Part shown: piece by piece, positions 47,840 to 59,340 of the stretch
How positions within the stretch are numbered: the first letter of the stretch is position 1
Layout: every line of letters begins with the position of its first letter
DNA from: Gnetum montanum
Lineage: Eukaryota; Streptophyta; Gnetopsida; Gnetales; Gnetaceae
Length of the DNA stretch: 64,000 nucleotides
Direction: 5' to 3'
NCBI GenBank assembly: GCA_015680685.1
Contig: MNCI01030304.1
Coordinates: 77,185 to 141,184 of the forward strand
Notes under the pieces: generated by a model
Told to the model about the DNA's origin: nothing
The model's input: the letters and a program-made list of their open reading frames with translations, nothing else
The model's database searches: none
Position numbers and translations under genes: made by a program

Positions 47840-47999
47840 CCCAGCTTGTCAAGCTAGCTTACTCACACTCAGCTTGTCTAGCTTACACACACCCAACTTA
47901 TCAAGCTAGCTTACTCATGTCCAACTTGTCAAGCTATCTTACACACACCCAGCTTGTCAAGCTACCTTAAACACACCTAGCTTGTCAAGCCCAATTTAC
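47840..47999 (+). repeat. AGCTTGTCAAGCT tandem repeat in the E leader
   Basis: Six units of about 23-29 bp each carry the inverted repeat AGCTTG-T-CAAGCT (one unit has AACTTATCAAGCT) followed by a CTTACTCACAC-type stretch. It ends just before the gag ATG at 48010. The same CTTGTCAAGC motif occurs in both E LTRs (about 42781, 63346). Confidence 0.85.
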
Positions 48000-48009
48000 T
48001 TACGCTACT

Positions 48010-50400
48010 ATGGAATCTTCCAAGATTAACACAGTGATGCTGTAGATCTTTGAATTTGGGGCCGGGACCTCAAACCATGTAACTGTGACAGAACCAATAA
48101 CTACCATTGAAGCGATAAACCCTCAAGGTTCAAATCACCAGTCACTTAGGCTACAAGGCAAGGACCCTACTTACGTAATCCTCATACCAGAACAATATAA
48201 TTTCATTTTTGTGAAGATTCAAGACAACTTTCCTATCGACTGCATAGAAAGAGAAGCAAAGCGAAACTATGAGCTCATTTACAAGGGAGGTCATGAGTTC
48301 ACCCCCTCAGTATTTGACACAATCCCCCTTTTTATGCCCCATCATTGATTCATATCTCAGCTTCTCATGGCAAGGAATCAAACATTACAACCACCTCCAA
48401 TAGAGCCTCAGAGCGGAGATGAGGAAGATGACTTTGTGGCCCAATCTGAGCATGGGGATTCATACCATACTATTAGTTCTCATGCCCATAAAAACCCATT
48501 ATTCCAACCTTTCCAGGAAGAAAACATACTTCCTCCTTCATCTGCAAACACTCGAGCACTGGTTTCTCAATACGAAGTACCCACTTCCATTCTCACCCTC
48601 TCCATGCCCAACATTCAATTTGATATGTCCATCTCCATCATACCTCCAGTCACCATGTTACCCTCTCTTCCGTAAGTATACTCCCAACAACCCCCTCCTC
48701 AAACTAATGCAAGATAAATCTTCTGACCTCAAGTAATTGGGATGCCATTAGTTATTCCAGCTTCCACGTGCATCCACTACATACCATAAGTACAAACCCA
48801 TGGAGCACCTCTGATTACTTTAGCCCAACATGTTCAGGGTGTCACCCCACAACCTGTGGTTGGGCAGTGGGTTTCGCTAGCTATTCAGCAACACCAACCT
48901 ACTCACTACAACATACCACACCCTACAATCCCATCCCTAAATGTTGCTCTACCATAATAACCGACAATCCAACAGTCTCCCTTTCCACAGATAATGCAAC
49001 AATCAAACTACTACCAATCGCAATCTACTCAACCAACTGTTCTACCTACAGCCCAAGAGTGGACAGACACAAAGAAAATGATGCACTCATTAACTGAGGA
49101 GATAAAGCATGTTAAAACTGCAAACATTGAGGAAGTCAAGGTGCTGGACTTCTACCAAGATGACCCAATCAACCCTTTAATTCCACCATTAACCTTACCA
49201 AAGAGAGTCCCATTACCTCAACTAACCAAATATAATGGAGAGGGCGATCCAAACGTCCATCTGGTAACATTTTGACTAGAATGTCTATTGCTTCAAGCCT
49301 GGCCTCATGTAATTCTACATGTATTTTCTATGTCCTTGACAGTAAAAGCCTTAGACTAGTTTTGAGCTTTACCCTGTAACTCCATATCCTCTCTAGAGGA
49401 TTTTTTACATTAGTTTGTTACCCATTTCAAATATAATTTAAATCTTGAAGCCACACTAGATAGTTTGATTCAAATTAAACAAGCGCCGCTAGAGCCAGTA
49501 CAAACATTTATCCAGAGGTGGAGTGCAGCCCTGAATGAACTTCACAAGCCCATCCCTGAGACATACTTGCTTACCATCCTTAAGGTTGTCGTGAATTACT
49601 TCATCAAATCAAAACTTTATTATTTGAGTGCCCATACTTTGAGTGAAGCATTTGCACAAATTAAGAACATAGAGGAGGCAACGCAAGCAAGTAACGACCC
49701 AACTTACTTAGCATTTAGGAGCCAACATATGAGGAAGGATAAGGATAAATCCAAAATGACGGTAGCAGTGGTGGTGGAGACAGGCCAACCTAAAATTTTA
49801 GGATAGAAAGGAAAACAACCCACTGCTCCAACGAGCCATGAGAGAACCACATCTATGCCTACACCTGAATATTCCTCAACTAAAATCACAAACATGGGTC
49901 CCACTCGTACATTTTAATGAAAAGATCCTACCCAATACACACCCTTGCCTATGAAGCCTTCACAATTACTAGATCAGCTTCTAAGGGCCAAGTTAATCAA
50001 ACACAAACAAATGTCCCTCATGGCGTCCCAAAAACACAATTGATTCTGTGAGTTGGCTAAAAACCAAACTTTAGCAATAGCCAATGAGCCCCCTGTTCCA
50101 AAAGGCTTTAGGCTGGACAGGTTTTGCAAATATCACCAACGATGTGGACACAAAACTGACTACTACTTCACCTTAAAACAAGATATACAACGCATGATTG
50201 ATAGGGGTGAAATAGTATTTGATGAGGCAAACCCAGTAAAGTCCCAAAACCAACCCATGGGAGTCTACGAGGATCCTCTCAATACTAAGGACACACCATA
50301 TGTGATTAACACTATCCATGTAGAAAATGGACAAGACATCCCTCGAAAAAATTTTCTCATACGCACATTCCTTACATAAAAAAACCATTCATTGTTCGCA
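48010..50400 (+). pseudogene. gag of E
   Basis: The ATG at 48010 (MESSKINTVM) meets a TAG after eleven codons, then runs through YNFIFVKI, EAKRNYELIYKGGHEF and a Pro/Ser-rich middle. The capsid-like region at 49130-49800 has LTKYNGEGDPNVHL and VQTFIQRWSAALNELHK. The zinc-knuckle-like end at 50120-50220 reads FCKYHQRCGHKTDYYFTLK, lacking one Cys. Stops and at least one frameshift (48360-48700, two overlapping frames) break it. Regions and order match D's gag closely. Gag assembles element RNA into cytoplasmic particles. Confidence 0.82.
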
Positions 50401-50828
50401 TACCTCCTTCTGTCATAGTAGCAACCACACCATTAGAAACCTGACCCACTCCCTTTGTGATCCGACTGCCAAAACACCCTGACACAAAAGCCCCTACAGT
50501 TCCCCCATGACCCTTACGAGAGTGCCTTGCTAATAGGTTGACAAGAGAGTGCCTAGAAAAAGAACATCATCAGCGCGAATTGGGACTACCAAAGCCTATA
50601 CCACTAAATGTTGTCCCTATGGTTCCGTCAACTGATAAGCCTAGCACAAGTCATCGAGACAAAGATACCAGCACTCTCAGTATCCCAAACTCAACATCCC
50701 CAGTTACTAACACAAGAATCCCTCCACAAGAGATATGAATGTTGGGTCAAATGGACCAAGTCTCCATAGACAAGAGAATTCCAAGTGTTAAGGATCTAGC
50801 AAGTGCATTGACCCAAGTCACATAGGCC

Positions 50829-51690
50829 TTGAAACAAAAGAACACCTCCTTAAGCTTGTACAATCTAGTAATGACCTCACTAGTACATTGGGAAGCTCTT
50901 GTGCATATGTTAACTTCGATTCCTATTAATGAGGACCTTCCCACAGATGATCTATCCATTTATGTAGTACGATACCCACAACCTCAAGAATCAAGGCCCA
51001 TATTCCTAGAATTTCATGCCAATTATATTAAGCAAGATGAGAAAACTGGAGAGGTCACTATAGCCCCTATGTTCATAACAATACAAGTCAACCACTTCAA
51101 GATACGTAGGATGCATGTCGATGACGGTGTAGCAACAAATGTAATACCCTTTCTTCTCATCAAAAAAATGGATCTTATAGAGCAAATATGGCCCACAACA
51201 ACTTCCTTTTTAAAATCCTTCAGTGGTTCCGGTGTTGTGGTAAAAGGCATGATTACCTTGGATTTCGTAGCAGGGGACCAGTTCCCCACATTGGTTGAAT
51301 TTGTAGTGGTTGATGAAATGCCAAGGTTCAATTTGATTCTAGAATGACCTAAGCTAGCTCAACTTAGAGCTGTATCCTCACCAATCCATCAAGAAATCCA
51401 CCTACCTTATGAGGATGGTGAAATCATCATACATGGGGACACGACAACATCACTCACTTCCTCACACTCGGGAATGGATCAAGGGTCAGAGGTTGAGTTC
51501 TCTGAGCCTAAACAAGAAACCATGAGCACACTTCAAGACACGAACCAACTGTTAAACCATGATCCTACTAAAACTAAGGAAGCATTGGATGCTTCTAACG
51601 TCTCTTGGTTGGAGCTACCTTTTAACATCTCCAGTAAAGGGGAAGGGAAGTATAAGATCATACCTACATGTATTACCCCTCACGTCAAAC
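50829..51690 (+). pseudogene. Aspartic protease region of E
   Basis: A 172-codon open stretch (50829-51347) covers the linker and the protease core. RRMHVDDGVATNVIPFLL holds the active site, with DDG in place of DSG or DTG, as in D. MPRFNLILE then meets a TGA at 51346 where PWL should follow, and PIHQEIHLPYEDGEIIIHGD continues. A further acidic open stretch (51474-51695) ends the region. Shared DDG in D and E suggests it is a family trait rather than decay. Confidence 0.82.
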
Positions 51691-51734
51691 TATGAAGAAT
51701 AAAAAAACAACTCAATAACTAGGGCAAACTGTCA

Positions 51735-51955
51735 AGCGTCTAGAATGACGTTAAACTACCAACCGTCCAGTATAATGTTAAACTACCAACAAACTTCCGC
51801 AATGACATTAGACTAGCCATGGTTAGAAATGGCCAGTTCCTTTTGGAGTTTCCTAAAACTGTTATCACTTTCAGCCCACTATGGCCTAAAACTAGTAATC
51901 CCTCTTTCTTTTTCTTCAACACAAATGCAACAGTCCACCATGACTCTAAACTAAT
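51735..51955 (+). repeat. 29-bp repeat array 1 of E (protease/cassette junction)
   Basis: Three consecutive units (51735-51822) with a RATGACRTTAAACTACCAAC-type core are followed by looser ones at about 51873-51900 (CTATGGCCTAAAACTAGTAA) and 51933-51955. Same family, orientation and place as array 1 of D. Confidence 0.85.
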
Positions 51956-52347
51956 GTGCACGACCCAAAATGTCCATAAATTAGAGCTCAGTATGTTACA
52001 AGTTTATAAACTCTCGTTATGTTATGTTAAATTTTCATTTACTTGTCACAAGTTGCAATTTCAATTCTTGCATTCTCGTTACTTTTCTTTTTACAGCTTT
52101 GTGTTTTATTCTACATTTTGGAATCTCATTTTATATTCAACTACACACATATGTTCACAATATACCTAAGAAAATAAGAAAAATGATAAAAACAAAAAAG
52201 AAAAAAATATTGAACATCAATATGACAATAGAATTCCAACACATTATCATGATTAAATCCATATCATTACATCTGTCCATCATACATTTCCATTAGACAT
52301 CCAAAAATCCAAAACATTTAGTAGCTAAAGCTGGACTAACAGTTAGC

Positions 52348-55300
52348 TCATGCATCAGTACTAGGAGGGGGCTTGCCCCCAAAATCTTCCACATCATCTA
52401 CTCCCACTCCATTGGGGCCAGCTTCATCATTAACATGTTCCTACAACGAAAAAAAAAAACAAAACAAGTATAATAAAGCAACTCATGAATACAAAACCTA
52501 GAAGAACAGTAAAACTAACACTAAAAAAATAATAAAACCATACAAAAGTAAGCACCATAATAAAAAAATCACAAGTGAAGAGGGCCTTAGACTAGCCTCC
52601 AAGAACCGTAAAATCTCCTCCTCGGGTACATTTTTCTAATCCACCTCCAAGCCAAGATCAATTCTAGCCAAGGTTTTACCCTTGTCCACCGAGGTCCAAG
52701 AAGGACGCTCAAGAGAGAACATACTTGTTGAAGCCTCCCCAGAAGCGGTAGTAATGGTTCTCTCGAGAGATCCCTCCACCTTAGTGCACTCGAAAAACCT
52801 ATCGTAAGCAGGATGCAAGCCAGGTCCATCAATGAACATTTCCTTCCAGTGATGTTCAATTGACTCCTCCTTTAACCACTTCTTGTACTGGTGCTTGTGG
52901 TCCTTTTGATCTTGACCCCACTTATGTACCTTAGCAGCAAAGGATTTCCAATCATGGAATTTCCTATTTAGCAAATCCATTTATGTCCTTTTTTTAACTA
53001 AATCCCGTGTTGCCTGAACTTTGCTGTTCAATATTGTCCAGTAACGCGCATAGGTGATCTTAGATGTGTGCCAAGCACTATCACCAGATAGCCTAGCAGC
53101 AGCAAAGTCATAACAAGATTGAAGATCCCTCTTTTCTTCTCTCTCCTTTGCTAATGTTTCCTTCAATGAGTGCACCTCATCCCAGAGGTACTCAATTGAA
53201 TGCCTACAAGTCCAGAGTGACTTAGCATTTTGTACAATGCAACCAGAAACTGCATCGTAAACCTTTCTAGGGACTTGTTCAATATTCCCTGGAAATTCAA
53301 GGAGGGCATCAATATGAGTAACCTCAGAAGCATCCCATTGAAGCTTGGCTCCTGCAAGTATAAGTACCGCACACATGAATCAGCCGAGGTTAACAATGAA
53401 TGCAAAGAAGCATAATAAACCCAAACACTTAGCATGATACGTAACATACACATACCTAGTTCTAGATGAGCTTGTTGTAGGCGAGTGACTACATCGTTAA
53501 CGATGCCCATGACAAAGTCCATCTTATTGGGCATTTTAGGCCATGGCCTTAACTAGTCAGTAGATGAGGGAAAAGCATGGGAAGTCACCTCAATAGGGGC
53601 CTAAGACCCTCAAACCTCTACTTGGGATGTATGCGTCTCAAAAACCTCAACATCTACCTTTGATGCTAGGAATAAATTAGGATAATCAAAAGTAACACAT
53701 AAAGGTTAAAAGGTGCAAAATGTGGATCAAGCTAAAGGAACATACCAAAAAGCCCTTTGTTGATCAGCTTGGGTGGATCACCAAGTTGTAAGGACCCATC
53801 GAAGAAGTTGTCGAAAACACCCCTCTCATCGCTTGAATGCTTAAGTGCATACAAAGCCTCAACAAGCTTCATCCCCATGATGCTTACTACATCTTCCTCT
53901 TGCAAGATGGGGAGTTCCTCGATCACTTCTTCCCTTTCTTTTTCTTCCTCCTCTAGCCCTATGATGGCCACTTCAGGTTCAACCATCGGGGCTAAGGCTT
54001 CGCTTTCCCTCTCCGGGCTTTCCTCTGATAACACCAATATTCTAGCGTTAGTATGACATAGTATATACATACATTCAACAAAAATATAAATTAAAATACC
54101 AAAAAAAATAAAAATATATATATAATAATAAAGTAAAATACATACCCTCTTGTGGTAATACAAAGCGGATCCTCTTCACTCTTGGTGGCCTCACCTCTGG
54201 GGCAGGCTCCCTTGGGCATTCAACTCTCTTCACCTTCACCTTGGATCTCCTAATAGTCTCACAAATCAGACATTCAGCTCCTCTAAGAGACGTATGCAGT
54301 CAGGTGGTTCCAATCCCAAGCTATCATGGGAATAATGGGAACGACTAGCTGCACCCCCAGTAGTAACGGATACTGACTCTTCAATGCCTTCGAGTGGGTC
54401 CTGAGATTTGGTAGTGTTAAACAAGTGGCTAACCCAGGGGTGAGATAGCTATGAATGATCCCTCAATATGTAATGGTTATTCCCATAAACCACTAAAAAC
54501 TCGGCAAACCTACATAGATAACCTGCGAAGAAGGCAAATGTGAAATGGGAATTGGCATTAATGTTTGAGTGTAATCTAACAATATCTCCATGAAAGCCAG
54601 ACCCAAGAAATTATGCCCAATTATAACACATGCCTGTTTCTAGGACTGCACATATGATACATGTAGACTCGATCCCAAGGTTTCTTCCTTGAGAAAGAGA
54701 TTTAGGGAATGCCCATGCCCGAAAGAGGGGGTACAAGAAGTTCATCTCCATTACTAGGGTATCACTTTGCATGGAAAAACCTTTGGGACCCCAAGACATG
54801 CCTAATCAATCTTCAAGCTCCTTGATGACTTGGCTTTCTTTAGTTGCTTTCTCTATTGCCACCTGGGCGCCATCCATAGGCATGCTAAAGAGATCAGAAA
54901 GGAACTCAGTAGTCAAGTGAAAAGACAGCTTGACTCCTCGAACCTGTGTAGTAAACTGAGAAGCATCATCACTAAAAGAATCAACAATGGTAACCATTTT
55001 AGTCGCTGGAACATTAGGAGTCAGAGTAGTGAACAAGTCCATCAAACCCGCACAGGTAAGACAGCTGATGACTAACTCAGAAGCCTTCGTCTGCAACCAT
55101 TATCATGACTTCTCTATCTCTCCATACTTCATAAGAAGAGTAGCCTCAGTACGCCTAGATATGATAGTAACTTCATCAGAGGAGACGACCGTTGTAGGAA
55201 AAACATAGAGTGAAAGGTTAGAAAAAAACATAGTAGACGATGATGCAACAAAGAGGAAATGGAGTCTAAAATGTAATCATTTACCGTCAGTAAATGGGGT

Positions 55301-57457
55301 AGTTAGATTAGGTGCAGGATCAACCCTTTGAGGAAGAATTGGCCCATTGGAGGACCAATCCTCATGCAACCAAACACGAACTTGACAATGTTCAAAAGCC
55401 TTTAAGAATTTCCTAGGGTAGTCAACAATAGTAGCCCTTGTTTGGTCAAGTACCACAACATGAAGAGTGGGGTCCCCCATGAATGTCTCCAATGCTATGT
55501 GCATTAAGGCAAGCCCACCATCATCATCATGCATCCCATGATCATCAAAATGAGGCTTGCATAGAAGAAGAATATTTATGCATAGACAAGGATATAATTT
55601 TAAAAGAATCCAAAAAGTTAAAGCAAAACATAAAAAGCATACATGTTCACTCTATACATTGTCCTAGGTGGGTTTTGGAACAATGTGTGAACATGGAAAG
55701 CTAGAAAAAGTGTGTTGATGTTGTTATAATGGCTACAAGTAGGCAGTTCCCATACACGAGCCAAGGGACGAATAGACCTAGGACCCTCGGGAGGGCCTCC
55801 CTCAATTGTAAAAAGTCCCTCATCTATGTTAGCAATGAAGGCAAGCATGTCTTATGTAGATCCAGGAAACATTGTTTCAATGATATCATAGGTCAACTAC
55901 TCACTTAAATGAGACCATATGACTACGTTGAAACTTTGTAAAATGAATGACAAAAATGCACCAACATCAGGACAGAACCATATCACATGAGGTCCAATAC
56001 GCATGTCATAAGGAGGTACGTCTGGTCCAAAGGGGCCAAACCAAGCAACTACACCAATGAGCTCAACCACAAGGATGGAAGGTTTAGGCCCCCTGCATAT
56101 AGCCAAAACCTTAGGTAAGTAAAGAGTTCAAGTGCTCAAAATAATATGCAATTACACAAACGAAACACATAAATAATATTTAATATATAGCCCAATCCCA
56201 TGAGACAAGGACATCAATATTTATTTGGTGTATTTAACGCTTGCTAAGGTACATCGAAATATTTTACACAGTAGTTTATTGCAAGCAACATAAAATGAAC
56301 ATGCAAGTATAGAACCATGAACATCCATAGACATGACATAAATATAGAAATGGAGAAACATATTTAAATCATCTTTCCAAACACGAAAATAATAAATAGT
56401 GTAGACATAAACACCAGCAACGAATAAACATTTCAACAAACAATTTGCATCTTCACATTTTTACACAAGCTAGGTGTGCTCACATTACCAACAATTGTTG
56501 TATATACATAAATTTTGACCCTCTCATTATTGCATTAAATGCAGTGCAGATATACCAAGCTTTGAAATATAAAACTTGCTAAAAATCAATTACTGCTTTC
56601 TCTTTAACATACAGACACTGGTTCACCTCACAGTGGATGCTAAAACCTAGCAAAAACTGGAATCGCCATGGCCTGTACATGCGCTAATCAACAAAAAAGA
56701 ATAGAAACCCTAACAAAGGGAAATGCCGCTCATGAGAAGCCCACTCTAATGCACTCACGCTAGGCTTGCCCTGCAACTCACGCTAAGCGTTCCCTGGGAA
56801 CTCACACTGACCGTAACCCTAAGCTAACTCACACTATGGTTCTCCCTGGACACTCACACTGGGCGCGTCCCTGACACTCTCATTGGGCGTGTCCCTAAAA
56901 ATCATGTTGGGGCCTACCCTAAAACTCACGCTAGGGCTTGCCCTATAACTCATGATTGGAGCTTGCCCTGGCACTCATGCTGCATATGCCTAATGCACTC
57001 ATACTGAGCTTGCCTTGGCACTCACGCTGTGCTTGCCCTAGTTTGCAAAACAAAAAACTCTAACTTGCCCTTATCCAAATGTGTACACCCAAAAGACAAC
57101 AATCAAAAATAATCTACAACAAGCCATAAACCCAAGTAGAAACCCTGATGCCCAAATCGCAGGAAGAAAACATAGCAAACAGTCTCGGATTTTCAATCCA
57201 ACGTAGCAGAGAAACCCAAAAAATCACGCTGGAAATACAGCAGAAAACAGTGACCATGAGAGACCGCACTATGCTAACTAATGTTGCACACAAAATATCA
57301 GAGAGAAATAAGAAGAAACGAACCTACGTAGAGCTCCATCCCATGCTGGAATTCTGACTTGAGGGAGACGCTGAAGTAGCTCTTCACTCTCCTCCATGAA
57401 CGCCAGATTTGCTTGCCTCTTCCCTTTGCCTCGACTTGGTTTCCCTTTTCCCTTCAT
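52348..57457 (-). pseudogene. Antisense cassette of E: FCP1/NIF-like plus plant-mobile-domain-like gene
   Basis: Minus-strand exons judged from GT/AG edges: 57457-57328, 56092-55651, 55555-55285, 55193-54146, 54024-53746, 53665-53456, 53351 to about 52590, 52440-52348. Exon 1 is basic (MKGKGKPSRGKGKR). Exons 2-3 follow the FCP1/NIF phosphatase order: PSILVVELIGVVA, FCPDVGAFLSFILQSFNVVI, WSH, RPLARVWEL, NTLF, LFQNPPRTMY, then a C-terminal helix. Glu replaces the nucleophile Asp. Exon 4 (TQVRGVKLSF, LFSMPMDGAQ) is plant-mobile-domain-like and ends in a basic stretch. Exon 5 is acidic; exons 6-7 look coiled-coil (EEVHSLKETL-type). Stops in exons 2, 4, 6 and 7 and a changed acceptor (CAA) at exon 4 show decay. 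Function unknown. Confidence 0.7.
56750..57045 (-). repeat. Minisatellite in intron 1 of the E cassette
   Basis: About eleven units of roughly 26 bp on the pattern CTCACGCTGGGCTTGCCCTG. The pieces GGCTTGCCCT and CACGCT/AGCGTG also occur in the LTRs of E (about 42808-42820, 63400-63414), so the array seems built from an LTR motif. Confidence 0.8.
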
Positions 57458-57471
57458 TTCTGGTCCATAAC

Positions 57472-57530
57472 TCATGTTACAACTCACACTACAACTCACA
57501 CTGCAACTCACACCAATGCTCACATTGCAC
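57472..57530 (-). repeat. 12-bp repeats just upstream of the E cassette ATG
   Basis: On + it is ACAACTCACACT/GCAACTCACACT repeated about four to five times. It ends 15 bases before the antisense ATG (57457-57455), so it falls in that gene's presumed 5' leader or promoter. Confidence 0.75.
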
Positions 57531-57990
57531 TCTCTATCATGCTCACGCTTCCATGTCCACGAACTCACACTAGCACAAGTGACACCTCCAAAACCTCAAA
57601 ACCCCTTTTTAACCCCCATGTTCACTCTCAATTTAGTTTATTTGTTTATTTTATTTTATTTCATTTATTTTACCATGTTCCATGTTTAACTTTCATTTTC
57701 ATGTTATTACTTACGTCATCTTTGTTTCATTCTTACATGGTATTTCTCTTTATTTTATTCTTGTGGAATAAGGACAAAATATTAAAGATTGCAAAAACAA
57801 AAAATAGAAAAAGGAGGGGAGAAAGATTAAAATCAAAACAAGATGATAGAAAAAATAAAATATATAAAAATATATGATGGCATGCATGAAAATTCATAGG
57901 ACTATAAAATCCCATAAATTTATTTCTCAAACTTAACATAACAATACTCCATACACTCATCCATAACACAAAATGACATGAATCTTACTA

Positions 57991-58107
57991 GCTCGGTACA
58001 GCCTAAAACTACCATGCATGGCCCGGTACGGCCTAAAACTACCATGGATGGCCTGGTATGGCCTAAAACTGCCATATGGTCCAGGTATGACACTAAACTA
58101 CCACTAC
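57991..58107 (+). repeat. 29-bp repeat array 2 of E (cassette/RT junction)
   Basis: Four units with a GGTATGGCCTAAAACTACCA core, same family and orientation as the other arrays. It lies between the start of the antisense gene and the RT region. Confidence 0.88.
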
Positions 58108-58226
58108 GTTCTGCAATTCCTTCAATACATAGATTAATTAGCAGATGCTCGTTTACATTTAACAACTGCTTCGTCAAGTAAATGTCACTCACTTCACTCC
58201 TGGTTTAAATTGGCAGGAGCAAGCAC

Positions 58227-59340
58227 ATGGCCACCAAGAATATCTTTTCAACATTGTCTCTCAATGGACCACATGGGGAAGTAAAAAGGACAATCAATCT
58301 AGAATCCTTGGATCTGGACGCATCCACTTATACTAATTTAATAGCCTCAACTCAGGAAACGTCGGACTGGTCTAAAAATGTGGCTAAGACTTTAGATCTA
58401 GAGGTCAATAATATCACTGAAGATCCTCTTGTTGAAGTCCCCATTACTACATCCAATGATGAAACTAGAACATTGAAATTAAGTGCCCTACTGGACTCAC
58501 AACTTGTCAGTGACATCACTCGAGTACTAAAAGATAATATAAAAACATTTGCATGGTCATATACCGACATGCCAAGGTTGGACCCTCGAATCATCCAACA
58601 TAACATTATTCTTGATGCAAAAGTCAAACCAGTGAAGAAAAAGGTACGAAAGGTTAGACCTGAAGTGGCGTTAGCAGTCCGAGATGAAATCACAAAGCTC
58701 TACCAAGCTGGTTTCATCTGAGCCATTGACTATTCTGACTGGGTATCAAACATTGTTGTAGTCCCTAAGAAGAATGGTAGCATACACATATGCATTGACT
58801 TCCGTGATCTTAACACAACCACTATAAAAGATGACTTCCTGCTACCTAGTATTGATCAACTTATTGACACAACTGCTGGGCATGCACTGTTATCCTTTAT
58901 GGATGGATTTTCAAGATACAATCAAATAAGAATCAACCTAGAACATCAACTCAGGATAATCTTTATGACACCTTGAGGCACATTCTACTATACGATGATG
59001 TCGTTTGGTCTCACAAATGTAGGTGCTACATATCAACAAGCAATGAAATATATATTTAGTGATTACATGATTGATTTTCTCAATGATTACATTGATGACA
59101 TCGTGGTTAAATCTAAAACAACTGAACAACATACAAAAGATCTAGACTTAGTGCTTAAACATTGTCTCAAACATGACCTCAAACCCAATCCATAGAAGTG
59201 TGTCTTTGGTGTCAAAACAAGAAAAATGGTTGGCTTCGTAGTCTTTGAAAGAGGGATACGAGTAGACCCTGATAAGGTTAAGGTAATAATTAACATGCAA
59301 CCACCAAAAAACCTTACCAAACTACGTGGTCTATAAGGTA
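58227..59340 (+). pseudogene. Reverse transcriptase of E
   Basis: A 164-codon open N-terminal stretch (58227-58721) includes a long linker (EDPLVEVPI, IQHNIILDAKVKP) and then ITKLYQAGFI before a TGA. RT continues with WVSNIVVVPKKNG, ICIDFRDLNTTTIKDDF, LLSFMDGFSRYNQI, MMSFGLTNVGATYQQAM and an intact catalytic YIDD at 59088-59099. The thumb has KCVFGVKTRKMVGFVVF. Stops lie at 58720, 58976 and 59194. This is the best-preserved RT of the four gypsy elements here; the ATG at 58227 may be the start of a separate pol frame, since the antisense cassette separates it from gag-pro. Confidence 0.88.

Noticed and set aside
52636-52980. Coiled-coil open frame considered as a stand-alone minus-strand gene
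   Set aside because: It is in frame with the preceding segment apart from one stop, and the D copy shows the same sequence as part of the longer cassette.
53757-54056. 99-codon Ser-rich + frame opposite cassette exon 5
   Set aside because: It is the reverse of the acidic Glu-rich exon; Ser runs follow from GAG/GAA codons read backwards.
57413-57877. 154-codon + frame opposite exon 1 of the E cassette
   Set aside because: Thr/His repeats come from the 12-bp repeats and the rest is low-complexity hydrophobic; the minus strand explains the region better.
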